A stretch of 64,000 bases of DNA, from the NCBI GenBank assembly GCA_009617715.1, contig VTFK01000216.1, forward strand, positions 186,001 through 250,000, given 5' to 3'. The notes beneath the pieces were generated by a model. That model made no database searches, was not told the DNA's origin, and saw only the letters and a program-made list of their open reading frames with translations. Source of the DNA: Plectrocnemia conspersa (lineage: Eukaryota; Arthropoda; Insecta; Trichoptera; Polycentropodidae). Numbering within the stretch: position 1 is the first letter of the stretch; every line of letters starts with the position of its first letter. The translations under genes were made by a program, and so were the position numbers. This document shows positions 39,497 through 51,500 of this stretch, one piece after another.

Positions 39497-41559
39497 ATGT
39501 ACGTACATATATGCATAAGATTTTTCAGAATATTTATAATGACTAACATAAAATAATTAAGTAATATTGAAATTATTTTTTAATGAGAAAGATGAGCATG
39601 GGGTCTTAATACAAGTTCGGCTCCATTTTTGTCTTTACGTTTCTTAGGTTCTAATCTAATTCATCTAATATTTTTTATATTTTATAATTACGTGGGGGAT
39701 TTACTACACAATCGTTAAGATCGTCACTTACTCAGAAAAAACATGGAATACGGCAATTTGATCGATTGGGCGTGATTTTATAAAACAGATTGATTTTAAC
39801 AAAATAATTGATGTATTTGCTTCAACAAAAGCACAAAAAAAAACTTGAAATGTAAAGAGTAAACAATATTATTTTGTTTCTATTTTAATATTTTTTGATC
39901 AAGTGAGTTTGAATCACTGAAAAATTGTAAATCAAATTCTAATTGATTTTATGTGACGATATTATATATGTTTTTATAATTGTCTTAGCAAAATAAGTTG
40001 AAAAAACTAAATATAAAAAATTGTTAACTATATTATATATTATTGTAACTATTAAATAAGTCAAAAACCAATATTTTCTTTTTTGTTAAAGTTGGTTGCA
40101 TTTTATTTTTAATATGTCCAAAACCTTATATTTTTATAACTATTATAGTATTACTATGTTCTATGACTGTTTTATGTATTATTATTAACAATAAATCTAT
40201 TTTATAACTATTATTATTTATTCAAGAAATTATATTACGATGTTAAAAAATATATAAAATTCCATTTCAATTAGGCATATTATCATTAAAAAAAAATTAT
40301 TACATTGCCAACTGACTAAATTTAAAGTATATTATTATTATTAAATACTTACCAATGTGTCCGATCACTCAATGAATTGTATTCAGTGTATCAATGAAAC
40401 CTTGAACGTCACTTGAAATAAGTTTATTTTGATAATAATGATAAAGCTATATATTTATTATTCTCAAGCACTTAAAAATCAATTCTTGAAACTGTGCGAT
40501 ACCAGGCATGTGCTTCTATAAAAGATAAAATTACATAAAAATAAAAACTATTTTTGTAATACGAAGTTTGATATTCCAGCCGTAAAAATCTGTACCGTAA
40601 TCCTGCAGCATGAAAACTCCAAGTTGTGTCGATTTCGAGCTGACTCTTAGCCACTCTAAGGTAACGGCTAGTCTGAACCAAATTTGACGATTGAAGCTGA
40701 AAGGCTGCTTGAAGGTCTAAGCTCACCAATGTAAATTTTGATCTGAACATAGTATAGTTTTAAGTCGGAAGTAAATTGAACAGTGATTTTCATGCGACAG
40801 CTTTGTGGTTTATATTTTATTATTTATTCACGCATTGGTTTGAGATTATTAATTCCATAGTCTGATATTTTTACTGCTTTTTTGCTCAATAAAGAGTGAT
40901 TTGGCGGTACTGAAGTCCTAGTATTATCTTAAAAGATTTATCTTAAAACTCTTGCACGCCTAAAAAAACGTTTATGTTTTATATGCATACATACCAAGAA
41001 CTTATATTATTGTAAATCAAAAGCACTGCTGTCTTCACACTCTTAAACCTTTCTCAATACCTTATTATTTGACTTTGGTTACAGATTAGTTGAGATAGAC
41101 ATAGAGCAACAAAAAATTGTTTTTTATAATGTGTATTTAACCTTTGAAGCAAATAGTTTAGAATTTGTTAGGACCGCCTATTCAAGTAGAAAAAAACTTG
41201 TCAAAAGATCCGTACACTTACACGACACACGCGCGTTTGAAGTCTCGCGAGCGGTGCCCGCGGTTCTAGTAGTCGCCGAGAAGTGCACACGCAGTCTTTT
41301 GATCCATATGAAAATACGATAATGTATACAATACGGTACCAAAAATGGGCTGGACACACTTGACTTCACTACGCCTTGGCGATCAGACACTACTTCACTC
41401 TATCTGTAAATCGGTGACATATATTTGATTAATTATAAACTATAATCACATATTATAGTCAATAGATGTCACTATGTACGACCTAGCTCGATTCTATTTT
41501 AATTATTAATCACGTTATTCATCCGCGAGATTAAGAAAATCTAGAAAAACCTGTAATGA

Positions 41560-41660
41560 TCTATTGAAATTATAAGCGTAGCTCCTGGGAGCCACGATAT
41601 AAATAGAAAAAACATTTGAGTCTGTATGGAATTCGAGCCCAGGTCTTTAATGTAGTCACC
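41560..41660 (-). repeat. tRNA-like B-box remnant
   Basis: On the minus strand GGGCTCGAATTCC resembles a polymerase III B box, preceded by TCGGTGACTACATTAAAGACC. Cloverleaf pairing is not convincing. It may be a second decayed tRNA-derived SINE, similar in kind to that at 5340-5405. Confidence 0.2.
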
Positions 41661-43944
41661 GACATAATTGATATATTTAATTATTTATAATTAGTTAATT
41701 TTATTTTTAGGCATACAATAATTGATAATATATATCTGCATTAAAAAATGGACCTTGTCGCGTAAAGAATGTCTTTAGCTTTGTATTATAAATAGTTCCA
41801 CCACTGAATTAAATAAATAGTTGTGTAAATAATTTATTTTATTACTCATAAAATAATCTATATTCTGCGAAAGTTTGCACGTTTTCACCTATTTTTTTGT
41901 ACCGTATTGACGAAAAATAAGTTTTGTGTTAAGTTTAATTTTTTGCATAACTTTTCACCTTGAAACGATTTAAAATTATTGTACAGTGACAATGCTGTAT
42001 CTCGAATACAAATTACAATATAAATATGAATGACACTGGTATTTAATAATTATGTAACAACGGTTTAGATCTATACTTATATTGTCGTTGGAATATCTAT
42101 ACACATCTGTAAAGAATATAAATATACGTAGTTGTAGTTACATTTACAAGCTCGTTAGATTTAAAAAGATAATACAGAGATAAATACAGTTTCTCTGTCC
42201 AATGAAAAAAATAAATTCTGTATACCTGCTTACCTGTCTCCATATAGGTTAAATAATTGGTCATTAAAGTAAAACGTAACATCAAAATAGTATTATATAA
42301 CGTGAAGCATAGATAATTGTTTTAATCTTTGGCTTATTTCTTATGCAAATGCTATTTTTGACATATGTTAGAGCTAATGATGTAAAAATGTATAGTTTTA
42401 AAAATGATTTTATAAAATTACCATTAGAATCTATTCTCACCGATTTTTCTTATTTATTTTTCAAACGCACTCAGTTATAGTGTACATGCTTAATGACAAA
42501 TTATTTATGTATTCTATGAGCCTAATTTAAATGCACCACGTCTTCTCTTCAGACTCTTCCTTATTATAACAATTTGCAGAAAGCGATTTATTTTTAAATT
42601 ATACACTACCAGATTTTTATCGCTTTTTTTTATCCTCAATTCTAATACTTCTTATTTTATATTACTCTTAAATTTTTCATTTTTTGTTGTCCTTTTTTAA
42701 ATCTTCACTGTCATTCGACGATGATCATAGATCACATGATTTCGATATATTTCGTCAACATCTAAATCGTCTTATATATTACTATAATTAGCTTAGCCTA
42801 TTATTGTTTTATACTTTGTATAGGATCGAACAGAACAAATAATCTCTTTCTCTCTTTATCGATAATTACCTTAGCAAATTAATAATATATAATAAATCGA
42901 ATCAAGTCATGCGGTCTTAACGACCGCATCATTTGTTGCCACTGTCACTGTGAACTTGCAACTTCTGTACAAGGTATTGGTAAAAAAATGTATCGTTTTT
43001 GGACAAGTTAGTAATGTGTTGACTTATTCAAGATAATAATAAGAACAAAACTTCAACAATAACTCATCCTGGCAAAAAAAGCGTAAACTATGTGACATAT
43101 AAGCATCGCGCACAGGAAGCGATATCTATTGCAACATGTTATGCAATTGATACGTACTAATTGGTGTATATCATGGCCACTACAACATAGCTGATAAAAA
43201 TATATTAATAAATAGATAGTGCAAACTATACTATTATGCCATTTGAATGTGATTTTTTTTATAATTTTAAATTTAGATCATTTTCAATGCTTTCACTTGG
43301 TTTATATCACTTTAAAGTGTATTTAATGACAAAGAATTCGGTTTTATTATTATTTTTTCTTTAAGCTAATCAAGCAATGGAATATATGTAACCAAAACAA
43401 GCAATTTTGTATGAGTTCAATACGGGTATTAAAGCAATGAAAACTACTTATAAACTAAAGAATAGTTTTAGTGTAGGCACTGTTAATAAACGTAGTGCAA
43501 AAAAGTTGTGTTGGGGAGGAGAACCTTAAATATGACGAAGATCATAGGCGACCTTCTTCAGTTGATAACGACCAACCTCCTATTGCTTTGACGTTTTAAA
43601 CGAAATATTACAAGCTAATTTTATCATTTAGCATCTGCCTGAACATTTCCCAGTTTGTTCTTTTATTTTGCAAGGTTAGTGCGTTTGTTTTTTAATTATT
43701 CTATAATTAAGGTGATCAAAATTATAAAATGATCAAACAATAGGTCAAGATTTAATTCAGCTTTTAAAAAATCTGAGATTCTTTTTATCACACCAAAGTC
43801 AATTAAATATTTTTTCTGCGGTTCGAAGGCCAGGATGTAGGCTCCCTGTTGTTTTCTTGGAGCGAAAATCTGTCCATGTGACATTTACAATGAAAGAGGA
43901 CACATTCCTACCAGTTCAGTTAAATAATATTACATTACCACGAG

Positions 43945-44040
43945 CTAGTGGTGTAGCTAGGATATGTGCCGCCCGAGGCGACCCTTAAAATTGCCCCTCC
44001 CCCCTTCATACATTTTAAAACAAAATCTGACATTCCTAAA
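43945..44040 (-). mobile_element. Truncated, inverted copy of the hAT-type MITE family
   Basis: Reads as the right end of the 31246/33758/37142 family in reverse: CTAGTGGTGTAGCTAGG, then TGTGCCGCCCGAGGCGACCC, then a C-run and CATACATTTT. Similarity fades after about 44040 and the other terminus is missing. Confidence 0.75.
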
Positions 44041-44514
44041 ACTCTGTAGCCTAGTTAAAAATTATTAAACAAAAAAACTCCGGAACAGGATACATATTAT
44101 ATGCATATTGCATATTATTTATTCTTGTATGTAATATTTGTTTTCTGATTTAAACAAGGTGTTTTATAATACAATAAAAAATGTAATAAAATAACGCATT
44201 GTCAAATTATCATTATAATTAATTTTAAATAATACAATAAAATACAATACATCTAATAGTATAAAACACGACAAAATCAACATATCATTACAGAGTATAA
44301 AAAAAAACACAAAAACGATTAATTATAGAATTAGCCAACAAATTATATATTATTATAAAAATATATTTAATTATTTGTAATTTCTACTTAAATATACGAA
44401 ACTAGAAATTACAAATACATGTGTATAATTTTTATAATATAGATATAATTAGCAAGCAACTCTAATATAGATATAATTTAAAGATATCAAAATAAAATAC
44501 TAAGGACGATATTG

Positions 44515-44690
44515 GATACCCCATGGTTTATTACAACTGGGACCTGAATTTAGCAATGAAAGAAGAGATCTAGAAAACAAACATAAGATATAAAGAAAGA
44601 CTGACGAGTCATCCTAATAAGTTTGCGAAGAACTTAACAAAAATCCAAAAAAGGAAACACCTGAAGAGGGAGAAAATATTATGAAGTAAA
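44515..44690 (+). mobile_element. Jockey-like LINE ORF2 C-terminal relic
   Basis: The plus-strand frame gives WDLNLAMKEEI, a stop, then RYKERLTSHPNKFAKNL and RKHLKRE. This follows the conserved end of jockey-type LINE ORF2: a DL-x-x-EEI block, Y-x-ERL-x-x-HPN-x-LA, and R-x-LKR. Stops and lost frame beyond about 44690 show it is dead. Confidence 0.6.
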
Positions 44691-44793
44691 AACTAAAATG
44701 AATTCTTCAGTTGCGAAGTGAATTGCTGATGGGCGACTCACTCACCTGCCACTAAACGGACAAATAAATTGTTTAATGTTACATAAGGACAGA

Positions 44794-44842
44794 CCTGTAT
44801 AAAATTCGGTTTTTATAAAAATAAAACCGAATTTTATACAGG
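44794..44842. repeat. Perfect 20-bp hairpin
   Basis: CCTGTATAAAATTCGGTTTT (44794-44813) is the exact reverse complement of 44823-44842, with a 9-base loop. It lies about 100 bp past the LINE relic. Confidence 0.88.
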
Positions 44843-45232
44843 CGCAGGTGCAAGTCCAGATTCAAAATGCGCCAAAGAGAGCCATAAGAAAACAATTCCG
44901 GGTCTTTGACTACACTTTTACTCACAGCAGCAATAATTAAACAATTTTAACGCGTTTGGCTGCGGATTAAGCGATCCATTTGTAAATGTGTTGTAATTGT
45001 ATTATACTATTTTTGGCAAAAATGAATCGATTTTATTTGTATTAAAAAATAATATTGTATAAGAATTCTTCCTTGTTTTATTATCTCCTCTCTCTCTATA
45101 TTATTTTTATTTGAAAATAAATGACACGATTTATTTTTTTGGTATTTTACGTAATTTGAAGAATTTTGAGATCATTTTGAGATTTTATATCGACTTAGCG
45201 ACCTTTTTTTTAAATACGTATCAAATTACGTT

Positions 45233-45514
45233 ATGAAAATCAATAATGAAATAAAGAGCGCTCGTTACATCGAGTCTCATTTGGAAAGTGGAGCACCTCG
45301 ACTGGCAACCCCGTCTGAACGGCAGTCTGTCGGACGGTGGATCATGGTGGCTTGTGAATCTCAACGCGACACTTCATACCGGGCTTCCGGCTTATCGACG
45401 ACCTTAGTCGTCGCGACCAGCAACGCTCAAGACTTCTCGTGTCCTGTCGCTCGCGTCACTTTTGTGCCGAGCGCCCCCTCCTGATCTTCTTCGAGCAAAC
45501 GACGCCCGTCAGCC
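45233..45514 (+). promoter_or_regulatory. GC-richer 5' region of Ifrd1
   Basis: Composition shifts to CpG-rich just before the Ifrd1 start codon and continues for about 250 bp into intron 1. The overlapping open frames on both strands here are a by-product of that composition. No TATA box or initiator was assigned. Confidence 0.4.
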
Positions 45515-48500
45515 ATGCCGCGCACCCGCAGGAAGCCCAAACCCGGTGAGAGAAAAGCGAACTATTTTTGACATTTCAAACGACCCCTCGTGCACTATCG
45601 ATTTGACCTCGACCCGATTTTCCCGCCACACAAGGCCATGTGGCCGTGTGACCTTTGAACCGAAAACGGACCTAAGCCAACATCGTCTGGATCGTGTGCC
45701 AATTTTATACATGAATTTCCGCGTTCGTTACGATAACTTAACGATCGCGATCGTCCATATGGCAAGGTCTTTCTCGATCGGAGAATGTTGACCGCATAAA
45801 TAATGAATAATCTTAATCGATTTACACGTTTACTCATTGTGACGTCGTTTTTATCTTTTAATGGATTGACGAGTTATTTTTTTGAGGTCATCATTAAAGA
45901 TACTGTCCAAGTCCATTGTCATGCACTTGAAATAAAAAAAACTTTTTATATTTGCACAGCTGTTTAGACCAAGATAACTTATATAATATATCAGTTGCTT
46001 CATTTATTAATAAATCTTAGATATTTTACTTCAAATAACTTTTTTGTTGTACTTAAAATTTAATATATAATTAGATACTTTAGATCTTCAAAACGAGTTT
46101 TAACAATAACCATTAAAAATCACTCAATGTTTAAAAATACCCTCGTATTTCAACTATCCTTCGTAATTATCGGACGGTCACCTTGAAATCAGCTTTCACT
46201 TAATCAGGTGAATTGGAGGTAGAGTTAATGTTAACTCGATTAACTTAATTTACTATTTTCCATTCGTTCAGCTTCCTCGAATGACCATTATACAAAATGT
46301 GACACTTAGTTTCATCACTACCAATCCCGAAAAAACATTAGTGTTTTTTTTAATACTCTCATACAGTAACATTTGTAAACATGATTTGCTAAGTACATAC
46401 ATGCATTTATTAAACTAGTATATTAAAAAAAAAAACGGCTAGTCAACTCCGAGTTGTACATGAGAACAAAGTAGTTCACTGCGTCAACCCTACTTTTAGC
46501 CTGATTATAGACTAACAATTCTGGCTTTAATTATTTTTGAGGACAATTTAAATGAGCAATATATAAGATAATAGTTTGTGCATGAATGTTGGACAGATTA
46601 AGTGCGAGCGAGAATTGGTGAGAACGCTGAATAACTCTGCAACGAATCCTTTCACGAAGATTTACCTTTCATATCTCTTTAAATAATTCACTGTTAAATA
46701 GCACCTGATTTTTTTCTGACAATCAAAAATAATGTTATTGTGCTCAGTCGAAACAATGGTGTTGCTTTGTTTTTTCTTTCGCAATATGATACAAGGATGG
46801 CTTCAAAACAAATAATATTTAAATATACATGGAGCAAGGCAAGGACAATAATAAATAAAACTATGATATTTGAATCATTTCTTATGTAAAATCGCGCTCT
46901 AAATCTGAAAATTAAGAAAGTAAAGAAGTTTTCGAGATATTGCTGTTTTTCGTATTTTTTATTATGAAAAAAATGTTTTTACTCAATTGCAATTGAATCA
47001 GAAATTTTCAAAAAAGGCTCATCTCGATTTTTTTTTAAAGTAGATTTTTTTGCTATATTTTTTCATGTACACATATAGACCAATTTTCCATGAGCAAAAG
47101 GGCTATCTGGTTTTCATAGTGGAAAGATTTTCTATTCAGAAAAGGATTAGCTGCAGAAAGTTATTCATGGGGTGTTCACTGTTCTGACCATTTTAGTACT
47201 TAATGATGCAACACAATAGTTCGCAGTTACGGGAGAAAATATGCTTTCCTGAATTGTTTTTTGTATCTCCCGTAAAATTTCAAATATCCGAGATAAGCCC
47301 TTTCATGTGTATTCGTTGTTGCAATCCGAATTTATTTAATAAAAATAATATGCAGTTAACTTGACAGTTCCGATTGACCTTTTCAAAATTTCTAATTCAA
47401 TTGTACTGTGAATTACGCAAATAATTTTTTTGTATAATTCACAGTACAATCAAAAGGTTTTCTTAAATTTTTCTAAAAATGATTTTAAATCGTCGATAAA
47501 TTCATAAATAGTGACTAAACCGATAGAAATTTACTTACCTTTAATTTGCAATAAAATTAAATAAAAACACTTTTTTTCAGAATGAAAAATATGTAAATTT
47601 AGCAATATATTTTCGTATTCAGCACGTGATTTTGCATAAGAAATTACATTAAAACCTTGATATAGCGGACAATTTAAATAGTCAAATGTAAAATTTGTTA
47701 AAAACACCTGTTAATGCTTAAATCCAAGTTTCACCACGTGTAAACAATTTTCTGCACATGATAATCACGTCATACCTCTAACTTTATATCTACATACAAA
47801 TAAAGTGTATTCCCGATTTTTATTAATTTTAATTTAATAGAATATTTTTCTCTTAAATAAAGTTTTATGCCTATTTCATCTTTGTTTAAAATCACAATAT
47901 TTTCAATCCGTTTATGGAAACTTGACGGACAGGTAGATGACAATAGTTCTCCACGCGGCCAACTGAGGGTTAAAAATCACCTTGGGTCAGGTTTTCTCAA
48001 TATGAATGAATATCTAGGTCACAGGTGAATAACCTATGGGTCGCAACCCCATTTGGAATTACGAAGGGTTGCCAATTCAAACACTACATTTTATAAATAT
48101 AGATTATACATAATGCAATTTTCGATTAGTTTCTTTGTTTGAATGATATATTTTTTAAATTAAAATTAGAATAATCTGGATTCATCATTATGTTCACTTA
48201 AGAGACGAAACATTCTGAGCAGTTGCATATGTCTTGAGTTGATCGAACAGGAAGCTTTGAGCACAGTATTAATGCAAGCATTATAAGCATTGAAAATTAA
48301 TAATGTTAATAAATAATGAATAGAATAATTATTCTAGTCTTTGCCTTTACAACATACGTTGCAATCACTTCTATGAAATTTCCTTTGGTCATATTTTACG
48401 GTAATTTTAAGCATCTGGCTGTAAGCGAGAGCTCGAAAATTAAACTGAAGCTGTTTTAATTAAAATTAAATTAATTCTTTCCATATAATAACCTGAGATT

Positions 48501-51500
48501 TGTAAATCAATTATAAACATTGAAAATTGTCAAGTAAAAAACTTCACACAATTGAAGAAAAACTCATCAAAATAATGTGAAACTAATATACATATATCAG
48601 ACATGTCTATAGACTTTAAAGAGCAGATTTTTAGGAAAGTTTCACTGTTGTTTTCCTTTGAAGTTAATAATTCAATGAACGTTAGCTCGTGTTATGTCTG
48701 TGAAATATATCCATGCAAATAACGAGGTGAATCCACTGCAAGATTCACCTATGTGACAATAAGACTTCCGGTTTATCCGTAAGAGTTACTACATTCGCTA
48801 ATAAAAATAGTCAATATCAATAGTTTGTTTATAGAACTAAGAAGATGTGCATTCTGATTGTCATGAAGTTACAATTAGTAATTACATACCAAAATACCCA
48901 AAACCATTAGAAACAAAAATACTCTATACACCATTTTTTTATCATTATTTGTCACAGCGCTAATGGTGCTTAACGTGTATTTAACGATATGTAAAATTAA
49001 AATATAAATAATAACATTTATTTGTCTGTCTTGTGATTCTTATTTATGTAATTTTGGAGGAGTGATTCATTAACGATCAAATGTACTGCTCACACAAAAA
49101 TGTGTAAAGTTTTTGATGAGTAACAAGTCTATTTTTGAATTCATCGACTACTTTTAGGATGCGTCACTGTTTAAATAATCCTCCAAAATATTATCTTTGC
49201 CTTAAGTTATATTGACAATTTTGTTATCAGCGCTGTTATCTTTTTATTCCTTGTGAATTATTTATAAAATATCAGTCTAGTTAATAAAAACAATAAATAT
49301 AAATCGTTTGGCTCCTGAAATTATTTCATTGCCAATTCATTAAACGTACTGGTATATTTATCGTAATGTCATGTCTATTTAATTAATTGAATTGAAAAAA
49401 TACTAGTTAATAATCACTGTCAATCAATAATTTATGCAAATTTAAATAAAACAACACTAACGTCAAGCGAATGCTTTCTATGAAACATATTTAATACTAT
49501 TATTCTAAAATCTAGATAAAAATAACGATCGCACACCGTGCAAAGAGTGATCTGAAACTATTTGCTGTATGTTTTTTCAATATTTTTCTGAAATTAAACA
49601 TAATCATATGCATGAAATTGTGGTGGTTTATAATTTTTCAGACAAGAGAAGAATATAATGCTATGTGTGCTTTGGTCCGTGAATCAACAATATGTCAAAT
49701 CAGAACCGTTACGAAACAGAACAAGTTAAAAATAGATTTATAATTAATTTCATATTGGCAACTAATTATTTGATAAGTAAATAATTCCATAAATGATCAA
49801 TTAAAAAATAAAAAGTGACCAGTTATTAAACAGTATTTAAATAAAATGATTAGTAATTACAATAAATGTTTGGTTTTATATTTTTGACAGTCTGTTCAAA
49901 CCCAAACCTAACCTAAACGACACGTGCATCTGAAACATTTTGACCTTGACAGTTGACTGATCACATGGCAATTGATCATTCAAATATATTTATGGACCAT
50001 TTATTTTATTTTACTGATCAAAAATATATTATTTACTGACGATTTGTTTTATTCTTCCGATTGTTTATTTTATTTAACTGATCATTAATGGAATTATTTA
50101 CCTATCAAATAATTATTTGCCAATATAAAATTAATTTTAAATTTATTTTTATAACTTCTGTTTCATCCAGTTACCCTGATTTTTAAGCTGTTCGATTTAA
50201 TTAAAAATAATTAAATCACCTTAGATTAGGTTTATGAATATTATAATGGTCCATAACTAAGATATGAAGTACTCTACATCTAGCTAATATAGCTATTCAA
50301 AGTATTAATAACATATATAACTGTTCAATATTAACCTTGTCAAATGCTAACTTACAGCAGGAATGTGTTATTTTTATAGATATATATATATATATATATA
50401 TATTGAGCGGTAGCAAGTAAGCCATTTAAACACACGAAATGACTTGTACTGATAAATAATTGTCATTATCTTATTTTGACGTCATTTTTTTTAAATGTAC
50501 AACAAAATTAAATTATAAATTTAGGTATCATATATTTATCTCGTTTAAAAATTATATTCATTGATAGCAACACATTTAAATTGATTCATATTTTTATTAT
50601 ATTTAAAAAAAGTTATATAAAAATTAAGATATTATTTTGAAGATTCTGTTGTTTTTTTTTTTAATACTTCAACCAGTGTCAATAAAAATCATAGTTATTT
50701 AATATGGATTACAAAATTACAAGTAAAATTGCAATCTTTTATTCATTTTTATTGCCAATATTTGCCTATAAATAGAATAATTATTATAGTCTTGCCTTTA
50801 CACCATACGTTGCAATCACTTTTATAAAATTTCCTTTGGTCACATTTTACGGTATTTATAAGAGCTTGAAAATTAACTTGGAGATGTTCTAATTGAAATT
50901 TAATTAATTCTTTCCTTATAAAATTAAATAATCTGAGATTTGTAAATCAATAATATCATTTTGAGAGATTGAAAATCAGATCAGCTATGACTTACAACGT
51001 GCGATGCAATCGCTTTCGTGAAGTTTTTTAATATATATTTAATTTATTCTTTCCTAAAAGGTATATTATATGAAAAGTAATGACGCTTGAGATTGTAAAT
51101 CAATAAAAGTGGCTTTGACTTGCAACGTACGATGCAATCACTTTTATATTGAAAATTCACTTGCAATGCCATCTCTTATATGATATTTTATAATATAAAT
51201 TAAACTACTTATTTTATATCTCACTGAGGTCCCATATTATGAATACATTCTGAATCAATCAATAAATCTACAAAACAGAATTTTCTTACAAATCGATTAG
51301 AATAGTATTATGACATTCTTGAAAATGATAGATTAGTATAAATAACGCTTTAAAATTATACAATTATAGAAAACAAAAGATACGAAGCTGCCAACAATTC
51401 TGCCTCTGATGACGAGTCTATCAATGACAACAACTCAGAATGGTCGACTCAATCTGATGCTAAAAGTGTACAAGAGATTGGAGGTCTTATTGAAACACTC

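Larger units (their letters stand above)
20321..45232. other. Gene-poor tract of about 25 kb
   Basis: I could assemble no spliced protein gene here on either strand. Open frames are short, isolated and lack recognisable domains or conserved splice phase. What it holds is listed separately: hAT-type elements, a LINE tail, hairpins, tandem repeats and two CpG-richer islands (about 22250-23000 and 29350-30480). The remaining AT-rich stretches show nothing I can name. Unannotated UTR exons or long noncoding RNAs cannot be excluded. Confidence 0.6.

Noticed and set aside
40472..40750. 92-codon minus-strand frame
   Set aside because: Slight GC rise but no recognisable domain, splice partner or repeat copy seen in the window.
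45233..45837. Several 67-109 codon frames on both strands around the Ifrd1 start
   Set aside because: They overlap the Ifrd1 first exon, its 5' region and start of intron 1 in other frames; best explained by local GC content.
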